DNA from: Tunturibacter gelidoferens
GTDB taxonomy: Bacteria; Acidobacteriota; Terriglobia; Terriglobales; Acidobacteriaceae
Assembly (NCBI RefSeq): GCF_040358255.1
Contig: NZ_CP132938.1
Location: forward strand, 3,658,001 to 3,722,000
DNA length: 64,000 nt
Direction of reading: 5' to 3'
Below are positions 8,513 to 16,273 of this stretch, piece by piece. The position numbers and the translations under genes are program-made. Within the stretch, counting starts at the first letter, position 1. Each line of letters opens with the position of its first letter. The notes under the pieces are model-generated. The model was not told where the DNA came from and searched no databases. It saw only the letters and a program-made list of their open reading frames with translations.

Positions 8513-9643
8513 TTGCAAGACGAAGTACTGATCCTCGGTGGTGGAGTGGCAGGCTGTGCGGCTTCGATCGCGCTCGCTCGAAAGGGAAGAAGCGTCACGC
8601 TGATTGAACGCGAGCCCACACCGCGCCATAAGGTCTGCGGAGAATTTCTAAGCGGTGAGGCGCTTGAAGACCTGCACGCACTTGGTATCGACGTGGCCTC
8701 GCTTGGCGCGGTGCCTATCGATTACGTTCGCCTCGCCGCAGCCAGACGAGCCGCGGAGGCTCCGTTGCCTTTTCCCGCAGCCTCGCTCACGCGCAAGGCG
8801 CTCGATACAGCGCTCATCGCCGCAGCCATCGCCGCGGGAGTCCGCGTTAAGCGTGGTCGCAGTGTGCAGTCGCTCAGCCACGCGACCGCCAACCTCTGGC
8901 AGGCTACACTCGACGACGGCACCACCTACGAAGCTCCAACCGCCTTTCTCGCCACGGGCAAGCACGATCTGCGCGGCCACGGTCGCCCGAAGGACCCTCA
9001 CCAATGGGTCGCCTTCAAGATGTATTACCGACTGTCCGCCGCCCAGACCGCAGACCTGGCGGACGCCTCCGAGTTGACGCTCTATTCCGGAGGCTACGGT
9101 GGTATCCAACCCGTGGAAGACGGCATTACGAACTTCTGCTGTGTGGTGCAACGGCGGTATTTTGCACGTGCGGGTCTTCGCTGGGAGGGCCTCCTTGCAA
9201 GGATGCAGCAGGACTGTCCCCATCTCGCGATGCGGCTTGACGGTGCGGAGCCGCTGCTCGGCAAACCGATCACCATCACTCATATCCCGTACGGTTACCT
9301 CCGCCGCGCAACCGAGGATGGGCTCTACTGTATCGGCGATCAAGCAGCCGTAATCCCCTCGTTCACCGGAGATGGCATATCCATCGCCCTGCATACTGCC
9401 CGCCGTGCAGCCGCCGCCTATCTTGCCGCGGAGCCAGCGCCGGTCTTTCAGCCAAAACTACGCTCCACACTGCTGCCCCAGATGCGTCTTGCCGAGGTCG
9501 CCGCCAACGGCTTGAACAACGCACTCGCGCGCGCGGTACTGCCGTTCTGCCTCAGGGTCTGGCCCGGCGCGATGCGCGTAACGGCTAGACTCACGCGTGT
9601 CACCCAGCCCGCCGCTGTTGCTCCACAGGCGTTCGCCAACTGA
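8513..9643 (+). CDS. FAD-dependent oxidoreductase (PHBH/GGR-like)
   Basis: Flavoprotein of 376 residues in the aromatic hydroxylase / geranylgeranyl reductase group. The N-terminal Rossmann motif is LGGGVAGCAASIALA, followed by VTLIERE for the ribose-binding acidic residue and the KVCGEFLSGEAL stretch. The second FAD motif YCIGDQAAVIPSFTGDGI lies near residue 280. It probably oxidises the type III polyketide product: synthase, methyltransferase and this flavoprotein form a recurrent trio in bacteria (established pattern). Here two genes separate it from the other two. It starts at TTG behind a strong GGAGGG. Confidence 0.88.
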   Translation: MQDEVLILGGGVAGCAASIALARKGRSVTLIEREPTPRHKVCGEFLSGEALEDLHALGIDVASLGAVPIDYVRLAAARRAAEAPLPFPAASLTRKALDTALIAAAIAAGVRVKRGRSVQSLSHATANLWQATLDDGTTYEAPTAFLATGKHDLRGHGRPKDPHQWVAFKMYYRLSAAQTADLADASELTLYSGGYGGIQPVEDGITNFCCVVQRRYFARAGLRWEGLLARMQQDCPHLAMRLDGAEPLLGKPITITHIPYGYLRRATEDGLYCIGDQAAVIPSFTGDGISIALHTARRAAAAYLAAEPAPVFQPKLRSTLLPQMRLAEVAANGLNNALARAVLPFCLRVWPGAMRVTARLTRVTQPAAVAPQAFAN

Positions 9644-9698
9644 AGTCGAGCCCCGCCAAAACAACTCTCGGCAGTTAAACCTTAGGGGATGTGATGCA

Positions 9699-10262
9699 AT
9701 GAAATCCTTCGCAGTCGTAGCCCTCGCGCTCATATTCGCTCCAGCCGCACTCGCCCAGTATCAGACCTTCGCCGTCAACCCCGATGCCAGCGACGTCAAG
9801 ATGAAGCTCAACACGACCCACGAGGTAGTCAACGGCACGTTTCACATTCAGTCTGGATCGATCAATTTCGATCGCACTGCTTCCCATATATCGGGGATAG
9901 TCATCGTGGCAACGGGCAGCGGTAAGACGGGAAACGATAGTCGCGATAAAAAGATGTACAAAGATATCCTCAAGGTGGACCAGTTCGCCACCGTCTCTTT
10001 CGCGCCTAAAGCGTACAACGGAACAATTGCTGCTTCAGGCGACTCGGCTATTCAGGTGAGCGGAGTATTCACTCTGCTCGGCACTGCTCACGACCTGACG
10101 ATTCCGATGCAGATTCACATGGACGGATCGAAGGCAACGGCGAGGGCGCAATTTGTCGTTCCCTATGTTCAGTGGGGCCTCAAGAATCCAAGCTTCATGT
10201 TCTGGAAAGCTGAGAATGACGTTGCGATTGATCTTAATCTCGTTGGCCAGGTTTCCAACTAG
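9699..10262 (+). CDS. YceI-family periplasmic protein
   Basis: Secreted lipocalin-like protein of 187 residues that typically binds polyprenyl or amphiphilic lipids. A clean signal peptide (MKSFAVVALALIFAPAALAQ) precedes the YceI core: a VNPDASDVKMKLNTTHEVVNGTF opening (split here as NPDASDVKMK and HEVVNGTF), a KDILKVDQFATVSF strand, and GVFTLLGTAHDLTIPMQI. The ATG at 9699 has AGGGGA upstream. It lies 55 bases after the oxidoreductase on the same strand, so co-expression is possible. A lipid-carrier role for the polyketide is speculation. Confidence 0.9.
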   Translation: MKSFAVVALALIFAPAALAQYQTFAVNPDASDVKMKLNTTHEVVNGTFHIQSGSINFDRTASHISGIVIVATGSGKTGNDSRDKKMYKDILKVDQFATVSFAPKAYNGTIAASGDSAIQVSGVFTLLGTAHDLTIPMQIHMDGSKATARAQFVVPYVQWGLKNPSFMFWKAENDVAIDLNLVGQVSN

Positions 10263-10350
10263 CTGACCGTCTTGCTCGTACGTTGAAATAGGCCCATTTC
10301 GGTCTAACTGCTTCGCATTTCGTTGAACTCAGTCGGAGCTACAAAGAACT

Positions 10351-10698
10351 ATGCCCAATTCCGTGTCTCCCCATGCACTGACACGCAGACGTTTCACTCA
10401 ACTTTCTGGAATGGCGGTCGGATCATTCGCGCTGTCCGGCGCGGCCGCTGCGGCGCCGGACGTGACGCTTGAGATTGCGCCATACACCCTAGAGGCTTCG
10501 CCGAAACATCACATACGGACCGTAGCTTACAACGGGCAGATTCCCGGACCGTTGTTCCGTATGCGTGAAGGAGAAACGCAGTCTGTTGAGATTCGGAACC
10601 TCACGAAAGATTCGGAGGTCGTTCACTGGCACGGCCTCTACTTGCCGCCGGATATCGACGGAGCCATGGAAGAAGGCACACCGATTGAAGGGAACTGA
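10351..10698 (+). pseudogene. Truncated multicopper oxidase (N-terminal remnant)
   Basis: The 115-residue ORF is the start of a Tat-exported multicopper oxidase: twin-arginine signal TRRRFTQLSGMAVGSFALSG, then the first cupredoxin domain with YNGQIPGPLFRMREGE and the copper site motif VVHWHGLYLPPDIDGAMEEG. It ends in TGA after EEGTPIEGN, where family members continue for about 400 residues with two more cupredoxin domains and the other copper ligands. The downstream sequence shows no continuation in any frame. It is therefore a 3'-deleted remnant and not expected to oxidise copper. Confidence 0.8.
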
Positions 10699-10784
10699 GT
10701 TCGAACGGTTCAAGTACCCTATCGCAAACCTTCGCCATTTGTCATAGGCTTTGGTTCGTAGATTCAAGTACATACAGTTTCTTT

Positions 10785-10949
10785 ATGAAACTAAAACTAT
10801 CGCTCTTCGTTCTCGCCTTCACCTGACTATTCGTGCCGAGCATTCAGCCAACCCACAAGAACAGCCTGCGTCCGTCAAACTGTAGCCCCAACGATCCAAC
10901 CTGTACTCTCGGGAATGGTTGTGGCGGCGCTCCTTGCCTGGTTCGATAG
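10785..10949 (+). pseudogene. Small Cys-rich secreted peptide with in-frame TGA
   Basis: Reading from ATG 10785, the frame gives MKLKLSLFVLAFT, a TGA at 10824-10826, then in the same frame LFVPSIQPTHKNSLRPSNCS and onward to a Cys-rich tail (Cys in SNCS, PTCT, NGCGG and APCL) ending at TAG 10947. Read through, it would be 54 residues: a signal-like leader plus a four-Cys peptide. A Trp codon TGG changed to TGA is the simplest reading. Selenocysteine is unlikely in the middle of a hydrophobic leader. No strong ribosome binding site is seen. A terminator hairpin follows 19 bases later, supporting a once-real gene end. Confidence 0.4.
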
Positions 10950-10967
10950 CTTGTGATCTCACCACCC

Positions 10968-11001
10968 CGCTGGCGTGATCACAAATCGCGCCAGCGTTTT
11001 T
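10968..11001 (+). terminator. Rho-independent terminator
   Basis: CGCTGGCG (10968-10975) pairs with CGCCAGCG (10989-10996) around a 13-base loop and is followed by five T. It closes the unit holding the multicopper oxidase remnant and the small Cys-rich ORF. Confidence 0.75.
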
Positions 11002-11126
11002 ATGCACTTCTGTAGCGAAGTGTCAGGAACACGACAGAGTCATGAAGTAAATATCTGAAATAAAAGAGTATCGCTGGCAGGAGAAACGCATAGCCTTTCC
11101 GCACACCACAGAAACACAACGGAGAT

Positions 11127-11756
11127 ATGAACCGCAGAGCATTCCTGACTTCAGCCTCCAGCTCCGTAGCGCTCGCAGCTACGGTCGGACTATCCCCCCG
11201 CAGAGCAACCGCACAATCATCGAACCCCATCTACTCGACCTCAGCCGGAGTCGCATGTCTTACAGCTGGCAACACAATTGTTTCACCAACAACGAGCGCA
11301 GGGAACTGGAACGCCTATCGAAACACGCTCATCTCAGCTGCAAATGACTGGCAGGCCAATAATATTGATGGTCAGCTCGCCTCGTACTACGCCAACCTCC
11401 AGTCCTATGACTGCAAGAGCTCTTACCTCAACCAGAATCAGATCCTGGCGAACATGCAGGCCTCTTACCCTCAGGTGACGTTAGCTCAGTTGCAGGCTGG
11501 ATGGGCCATAGTTGATGGGATGGCGACAAGTGACGTGAACAACTTTCTCACGAGTATTCGTCAGGGAGGCATCGTCCAGTACTTTACGGCTGCTATGCAA
11601 CAGGCTGCCAGGTACGCGGAAGCGGCTAGCGGAACTACGATCACTCTGAAGGTTCCCTCACCGGACTGGTTGCTGCCACCACCTGTCGGCGGTGGTGGTG
11701 GTGGTAAAAAGGGAGCCTGTAGCGAATCGACCACCTTTGCGATAGATACTATGTAG
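11127..11756 (+). CDS. Secreted hypothetical protein with Tat-like leader
   Basis: 209 residues. The leader MNRRAFLTSASSSVALAATV resembles a Tat signal (NRRAFL), with likely cleavage near ATAQS. The mature part is Ser/Thr/Ala-rich, with a helical middle (ILANMQASYPQVTLAQLQAG) and a C-terminal Pro/Gly stretch (six consecutive Gly) before KKGACS. I do not recognise a family. GGAG sits just upstream of the start. The Gly-rich tail and two isolated Cys (ACL and YDCK) may mark a maturation or processing site, which is inference only. Confidence 0.7.
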   Translation: MNRRAFLTSASSSVALAATVGLSPRRATAQSSNPIYSTSAGVACLTAGNTIVSPTTSAGNWNAYRNTLISAANDWQANNIDGQLASYYANLQSYDCKSSYLNQNQILANMQASYPQVTLAQLQAGWAIVDGMATSDVNNFLTSIRQGGIVQYFTAAMQQAARYAEAASGTTITLKVPSPDWLLPPPVGGGGGGKKGACSESTTFAIDTM

Positions 11757-11827
11757 TGTGGGGCGGCGGATCGTCAGTCGCGGCGACCTGGGGACAGCAC
11801 GTATTCTGCTAACTGGAGAGGTTTCAT

Positions 11828-12040
11828 ATGACATGGGTCTTCGAACATAGTTCCAATATCAGCTTGTGGGTAACGACCCTGGCAGGTCTTTATGCCGTGT
11901 ATATGGGGATTCAAATTCAGCGGCGAAAGAATATACCTTCGCCGGTGAAACTCAAGCCGGCGGAGATTTCAATTGGGATCATTCTTCTAGTAATCGGTTG
12001 TTTTATGTTGGGTATCCGGGCAGTCAGAATCTGGGCCTGA
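11828..12040 (+). CDS. Small two-helix membrane protein
   Basis: 70 residues with two hydrophobic segments (about 12-29 and 48-64) separated by a basic loop (QIQRRKNIPSPVKLKP). A GGAGAGG ribosome binding site precedes the ATG. The gene lies 71 bases after the secreted protein on the same strand, so the two may be linked. No family recognised. Confidence 0.6.
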   Translation: MTWVFEHSSNISLWVTTLAGLYAVYMGIQIQRRKNIPSPVKLKPAEISIGIILLVIGCFMLGIRAVRIWA

Positions 12041-12132
12041 AATAAGCAACCTCCTGGTCTGAATAAGAAAGTTTTCTCCACCCGCACAAAACCACTCCGA
12101 CCGGGACATTAACAACGGTAGGAGGCTGTCTT

Positions 12133-12306
12133 ATGAAACGCACACGATTCGCAGAGGAACTCGATCTCATTCTGTCCATGATCTCGATCGCCGAGGCCGG
12201 GCCGGGAAAACTGTTTTTGTGTCCGATAACACATATTATGTATAGTGGCACTGCGGCGGTGGGCACAGCACTTGGCTGCCACCCGCCCAGAACACCCTTT
12301 CCCTAG
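12133..12306 (+). pseudogene. Possible IS3-type transposase (OrfA) N-terminal remnant
   Basis: A 57-codon frame preceded by GGAGG begins MKRTRFAEELDLILSMISIA and then EAG. The opening MKR-RF-EE and the EAG resemble the conserved N-terminus of IS3-family OrfA, after which similarity stops. The frame then runs through the dif-like sequence at 12219-12246 and ends in low-information residues. I read it as the 5' scrap of an insertion element, with low confidence. The rest of the 12041-12358 gap holds nothing else I can support. Confidence 0.3.
12219..12246. other. dif-like (XerC/XerD-type) 28-bp site, weak match
   Basis: GTGTCCGATAA - CACATA - TTATGTATAGT has the 11-6-11 architecture of dif. 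The inner halves (ATAA, TTATGT) match the E. coli dif core, while the outer halves are diverged. The centre is also a near-perfect small dyad (ACATA-T-TATGT). It could be the chromosome dif, a decayed dif used by an integrating element, or chance. Strand skew does not switch cleanly here. Confidence 0.25.
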
Positions 12307-12358
12307 TCCGCCAAAGACCTTTGTTACGATGAACCGAGGTCAATCGCCCACCGGCGCT

Positions 12359-13567
12359 ATGCAAATCGTTCAGACGGTCTTCGGTGTCTTTCATCACTTT
12401 GAACTCGCCCGCCAGCTGCATCGCCGAGGTCATCTCCAGCGCATTTACTCTACCTGGCCTTGGACACGCCTCAAACGCGAAGGCCTCCCCCACGAAATCG
12501 TCGAGACGTTCCCTTGGGTCCACACCCCTGAAATCCTCATGCAACGCTTTGGTATCCACCATCCATGGCTAATGGATCAAATAAGTTATGCGAATGCGCT
12601 CTCATTCGATGAGTGGACCCTGCGCAAAGTCCGCGCCGCCGCAACGCCCGACGCCGTCATCGCTATCTCCGGCTCCAGCCTCAAGACTGGTCACGAGATA
12701 CAGTCCCGTGGCGGCCGCCTTATCTGCGACCGCGGCTCCTCCCACCAGCGCTACCAGGAAACTATCGTCTCCGAGGAGTACCAGCGCTGGAACGTAGACC
12801 GCCCCGTCACCGACATTCGCGACATCGTCCGCGAAGAAAAGATCTACGCCCTTGCCGACGCCATCACCGTCCCATCCAGCTTCGCAGCCCGTTCCTTCGT
12901 CGAAATGGGCATCCCAACCGACAAGGTCCACGTCATCCCTTACGGCGTTCGCCTCGAAAAATTCACCCGCACTGGAGAGTCCCCCACCGATCGCTTCGAG
13001 GTCCTCTTCGCCGGCTCCGTCACCCTGCGTAAGGGAGTTCCCTATCTGCTGGAGGCCTTCGCCCAACTACGCCACCCCGCAAAACGCCTGCGCCTGGCCG
13101 GCTCCATTCATCCCGACATGAAGTCCGTTCTCGACCGCCTCCCTCAACAACAAGTCGAGTTCCTCGGCCCGCTCCCGCAGGAGCAACTCCCCCACCTCAT
13201 GAGCACCAGTCACGTCATGGTCCTCCCCAGCATCGAAGAGGGTCTGGCACTCGTGCAGGGTCAGGCCCTCGCCTGTGGCTGTCCCGTTCTCTGCTCCACC
13301 AACACAGGCGGCGAAGATCTCTTTACCAACGGCGTCGAAGGCTTTGTAGTTCCTGTCCGCGACGCAGCCGCCCTCACCGAGCGCATGCAGCAACTCGCCG
13401 ACGACCCCGCCCTCCAATCGCAGATGAGCGAGGCCGCCCTTCGTCGCGTCCAGCTTCTCGGAGGCTGGGACGACTACGGCGACCGCTGGGAGTCGCTTCT
13501 GAAGCATCTGGTAGCAAGAGAGACAGCGAACGAACCGACCCATCACACCCCGCCGCCGACAAAGTGA
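12359..13567 (+). CDS. Glycosyltransferase family 4 (GT-B)
   Basis: Retaining glycosyltransferase, 402 residues. The N-terminal Rossmann half starts at once with MQIVQTVFGVFHHFELARQL; the C-terminal half has EVLFAGSVTLRKGVPYLLEA, HVMVLPSIEEGLALVQGQAL and CSTNTGGEDLF for nucleotide-sugar binding. The usual second Glu of the EX7E motif is Gln (VQGQALACG). The ATG at 12359 is chosen because the fold begins there; one at 12329 is possible. The 3' end overlaps the convergent thiS gene by 25 bases. Acceptor unknown; cell-surface polysaccharide is the usual target. Confidence 0.88.
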   Translation: MQIVQTVFGVFHHFELARQLHRRGHLQRIYSTWPWTRLKREGLPHEIVETFPWVHTPEILMQRFGIHHPWLMDQISYANALSFDEWTLRKVRAAATPDAVIAISGSSLKTGHEIQSRGGRLICDRGSSHQRYQETIVSEEYQRWNVDRPVTDIRDIVREEKIYALADAITVPSSFAARSFVEMGIPTDKVHVIPYGVRLEKFTRTGESPTDRFEVLFAGSVTLRKGVPYLLEAFAQLRHPAKRLRLAGSIHPDMKSVLDRLPQQQVEFLGPLPQEQLPHLMSTSHVMVLPSIEEGLALVQGQALACGCPVLCSTNTGGEDLFTNGVEGFVVPVRDAAALTERMQQLADDPALQSQMSEAALRRVQLLGGWDDYGDRWESLLKHLVARETANEPTHHTPPPTK

Positions 13568-13761
13568 ACCACCTCGAGCCGATCCCCTCCATGTAAAGCT
13601 GTCTGGGACCAACTCGACCGAGGAGCGATCTCGCCATTGTGTTCGATCGCTACCCGGTCGCCCTTCAATCCAAGCTCCACGACAAGCTGTTCAAGGTTGG
13701 CAGCTTCCTCAAGTGCGTCAAAGCTGCGGGACTGGCCGTTCAAAATCACCGTAAGTGCCAT
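13543..13761 (-). CDS. thiS: ThiS-like sulfur carrier protein
   Basis: Ubiquitin-fold sulfur carrier for the thiazole part of thiamine, 72 residues. The fold pattern MALTVILNGQSRSF, VAIEHNGEIAPRSSW, and a C-terminal GGDRLEVVHFVGGG fit ThiS. In the family the chain normally ends at the GlyGly that is adenylated and thiocarboxylated; here one Val follows (GGGV then TGA). The gene overlaps the end of the convergent glycosyltransferase gene. thiG and thiF are not adjacent; thiD lies 0.7 kb upstream on the same strand, with one unknown gene between. Confidence 0.8.
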   Translation of the reverse strand: MALTVILNGQSRSFDALEEAANLEQLVVELGLKGDRVAIEHNGEIAPRSSWSQTALHGGDRLEVVHFVGGGV

Positions 13762-13788
13762 ACCCATCCAGCCTAGCAGCATCGCCGT

Positions 13789-14145
13789 CTAAGCCAACAA
13801 ACGCACCACCCGTTCGATCAACCAGTTCCAGATCCGGCGTGTCAGCGCTGCTGGTTGGGCAAGGTCTTCGAACACACTCCGGCTCAGCCCCATCAGGATG
13901 TGGATCGCCTCATCGTCAGATTTATTGTCGAACGCCTGGATCGAATAACGCCGCGAGTTCGCAAGGTACTCGGCTGCATGTCCCAGCGTCAGCAGCGTGC
14001 GCCCGTGATGCGTCTGGCTGATCCGATGAATCGTCAGGTCTGCGTTTTTCGGCTGGGGGTTCCCAGGCGAAAGAGTTGGAACGCTCGAGGCGTTCTGGTT
14101 TACGAGTTCGGGTCGAAAGACCCCGGGAAAAGCTACTGTGGACAT
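13789..14145 (-). CDS. Conserved-looking small cytoplasmic protein
   Basis: 118 residues with a GGAGG ten bases before the ATG. The N-terminal 40 residues look disordered (Pro, Ser, Asn-rich). The C-terminal half is helical with HHGRTLLTLGHAAEYLANSR and SIQAFDNKSDDEAIHILMGL, resembling a small all-helical regulatory or adaptor fold. No family recognised. It sits 27 bases upstream of thiS on the same strand and probably shares a transcript. The 276 bases between it and thiD hold nothing I can support. Confidence 0.6.
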   Translation of the reverse strand: MSTVAFPGVFRPELVNQNASSVPTLSPGNPQPKNADLTIHRISQTHHGRTLLTLGHAAEYLANSRRYSIQAFDNKSDDEAIHILMGLSRSVFEDLAQPAALTRRIWNWLIERVVRLLA

Positions 14146-14421
14146 GGACCTGAATCCTCCGTCCTAATCCCTATCGGCGAACCCCACCGCGGCATTATCC
14201 GGAATGTTCCGATGACGACAACTCAACCTGAAAACCCTCACCGATATCGAAACAGTCCAGGAAGAACGTCGCAATGACCCAATCGATGTAGTTTCTGCAC
14301 TTAACTGTCTTTATTCCCCGCCATCGTCCACCCAGAAACCGTACCGCCACTCCACGGTTCCCGATTCAGCACAATGGAAATCTCGACGCGACGGAAAGCC
14401 CACCCCACCACCCGAAGACCA

Positions 14422-15228
14422 CTACTCATCCCGCAGCGGCCAAAGCGAATTCACCGGCCCCAGCCCCTTGCCTCTCGGCTCAGCCGTCCGAATCGCCTCC
14501 GCAACATACCGCTTGGCCATCTTCGCCGCGCCCAGCGGATCATCTCCCAGCACCACCCGGCTTAGCAGAGCGCTCGAAAACGCACACCCCGTCCCATGGG
14601 TGGACCGGCTCACAATCTGCTCCCCCTGCAGCCAGTCCAACTCACCATTCGCTCGCAGTAGCAGATCGTCCGGCGGCATCAGATGCCCACCCGTCGCCAC
14701 CACGTTCAATCCAGTCCACATCGCCTGCAGATCCCGCGCCGCCTCCGGCAGATCTCCCCGCTGCATCACAATCCGCCCCGCCAGAATCCCCAGCTCCTCA
14801 AGATTCGGCGTCACCCAATCCACCAGCGGCAGCAATCTCTCCCGCAGCACCCCCACCCCCTCCGCATCGAGCAGTTCCCTTCCCGAGCTCGACCGGATCA
14901 CCGGATCAAGCACCACCGGAACCCGCAACCCGCGTCCGCGCAGCCCCTCCAGAAACTCCGCCACTGCGACCACGTTCTCCGCAGTAGCCAGCATTCCAAT
15001 CTTGATCCCCGCCGCCGGCAGATCGCTCTCCAGGCAATCGAGTGTAGCCCTCACCATCTCCACCGGCACCGGCAGACTATCCCGCACCCCCTGCGTCGAC
15101 TGCACCGTCAAACTCGTAATGCACGAAGTCCCAAACAGCCCATGCGCCGCAAACACCATCAGGTCCGCGGTCACACCCGCACCCGAAGACGGATCAAATC
15201 CAGCGATCGTCAAAACTGTCTGCATCAT
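14422..15228 (-). CDS. thiD: Hydroxymethylpyrimidine/phosphomethylpyrimidine kinase
   Basis: Ribokinase-fold enzyme that phosphorylates HMP and HMP-P in thiamine synthesis; 268 residues, normal length. The substrate motif TIAGFDPSSGAGVTADL is at the N-terminus, KIGMLATAENV follows, and the catalytic anion hole HGTGCAFSSALLSR is near residue 220. AAGGGA precedes the start. The coding strand is G-rich, as for most minus-strand genes here. Together with thiS nearby it suggests a dispersed thiamine gene group. Confidence 0.93.
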   Translation of the reverse strand: MMQTVLTIAGFDPSSGAGVTADLMVFAAHGLFGTSCITSLTVQSTQGVRDSLPVPVEMVRATLDCLESDLPAAGIKIGMLATAENVVAVAEFLEGLRGRGLRVPVVLDPVIRSSSGRELLDAEGVGVLRERLLPLVDWVTPNLEELGILAGRIVMQRGDLPEAARDLQAMWTGLNVVATGGHLMPPDDLLLRANGELDWLQGEQIVSRSTHGTGCAFSSALLSRVVLGDDPLGAAKMAKRYVAEAIRTAEPRGKGLGPVNSLWPLRDE

Positions 15229-15550
15229 TCGCTTCCCTTCAGCATAAAGGAAGAAGCGCGCAGCTTCCGACTAACCGGAGATCCGGGAGTCACAGTGGCG
15301 TAAAGCGCGCGTTCTACCGATAATTCTGTGACGAAGCGTAATTTTTTGAAGGAGGACCATGAATCATGGGTCACCATACAGAACGTCAGAAATCGTACGC
15401 CAACGATCAGCGAACCTTGTGTTTTTTGGCACTTACGCGGTCGGCGACAAGCACAGGAACGCAAGCAGAACGTGAATTAATAAAGCCTTATAGAGTTAGC
15501 GGAATTTCCGTGCGTTAACGTACTATTTTGTCGATTGGTTTCGCTTGACA

Positions 15551-15652
15551 ACGCCTAAGTAGAAGGCGTAGCGTCAGCGTCCGGTAGGTAACGCGATGCG
15601 TTCTGGACGCCGTGGAGAGGGCTAGCAGGCAGGCCAATTTTCCATCGAAAAT
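15551..15652 (+). ncRNA. Candidate structured 5' leader of the lectin gene
   Basis: The 400-base gap before the lectin holds three consecutive stem-loops: ACGCCT/AGGCGT (15551-15569, 7-base loop); GCGTCC/GGACGC (15577-15610) with an inner AACGC/GCGTT stem; and ATTTTC/GAAAAT (15637-15652, 4-base loop). The heptamer GGGCTAG occurs at 15619 and again at 15659, flanking the third hairpin. The lectin ribosome binding site follows 40 bases later. Such tight packing suggests a folded leader or small RNA; I cannot match it to a known riboswitch. The rest of 15300-15550 shows nothing clear. Confidence 0.4.
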
Positions 15653-15704
15653 CGCGCCGGGCTAGTCCCAAGAAGCCTTTCAAAAATACATCGGGAGGTG
15701 GAAG

Positions 15705-16121
15705 ATGGCAGATATTTCGGGCGGCATCCTAGCTCCTTGGGTTTGGTATGATCCCCCGCCGGGGGGCGGTCTCGCGTCGCCGACGAATGGGACGATGGTA
15801 AGAGGGGACCGGCTAATTTCGTTCGACCGACAATTTTATGTCGCCATGCAGACGGACGGCAACTTTGTCATCTATGGCTCAGCTGGGAATTTTTCAGGTT
15901 GGGCTGTCTCGAACTTTTACGATCAATACCATTTGATCAATAAGGTGGTCATGCAGGGCGACGGCAACTTAGTGTGGCAGACGTACGACGGCTGGCCTCT
16001 TTTGGCGACAAACACGCAAGGCCATTGGGGTGCTTTTGCGGTGATGCAGGATGACCGCAACTTCGTGATTTACAACAGCGATAACAGTTGGTCCGGCTGG
16101 TCATCCGGGTCACAAGTATGA
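15705..16121 (+). CDS. Bulb-type (monocot mannose-binding) lectin domain protein
   Basis: Single beta-prism II lectin of 138 residues. Three QxDxNxVxY-type sugar sites are visible: QTDGNFVIY (about 49-57), QGDGNLVWQ (about 84-92, Tyr replaced) and QDDRNFVIY (about 115-123). Two sites match the mannose-binding consensus and one is degenerate. No signal peptide or anchor is present, so export, if any, must be by another route. GGGAGG precedes the ATG. Such domains occur in lectin-like bacteriocins and surface adhesins (known), but those bacteriocins carry two domains. Its role here is unknown. Confidence 0.88.
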   Translation: MADISGGILAPWVWYDPPPGGGLASPTNGTMVRGDRLISFDRQFYVAMQTDGNFVIYGSAGNFSGWAVSNFYDQYHLINKVVMQGDGNLVWQTYDGWPLLATNTQGHWGAFAVMQDDRNFVIYNSDNSWSGWSSGSQV

Positions 16122-16273
16122 AGATGTGCCACTCACCACAGAGATCCCAGTACAAATGATCGACGCGTTGAGAGGATACTCCTTAGCATCCAACAGAGTA
16201 GAATGATGAACTCACCACACGGCAGCGGAGCAACAAAACGTGCACCCATTCATGTGGCTCGCGGTTTGGGCAG

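Noticed and set aside
10824-10826. TGA as a selenocysteine codon
   Set aside because: It would fall inside a hydrophobic leader and no SECIS-like stem follows directly; a Trp nonsense change is simpler.
15225-15464. 79-codon minus-strand frame overlapping the thiD start
   Set aside because: No ribosome site and no protein-like pattern; overlaps the thiD start region.
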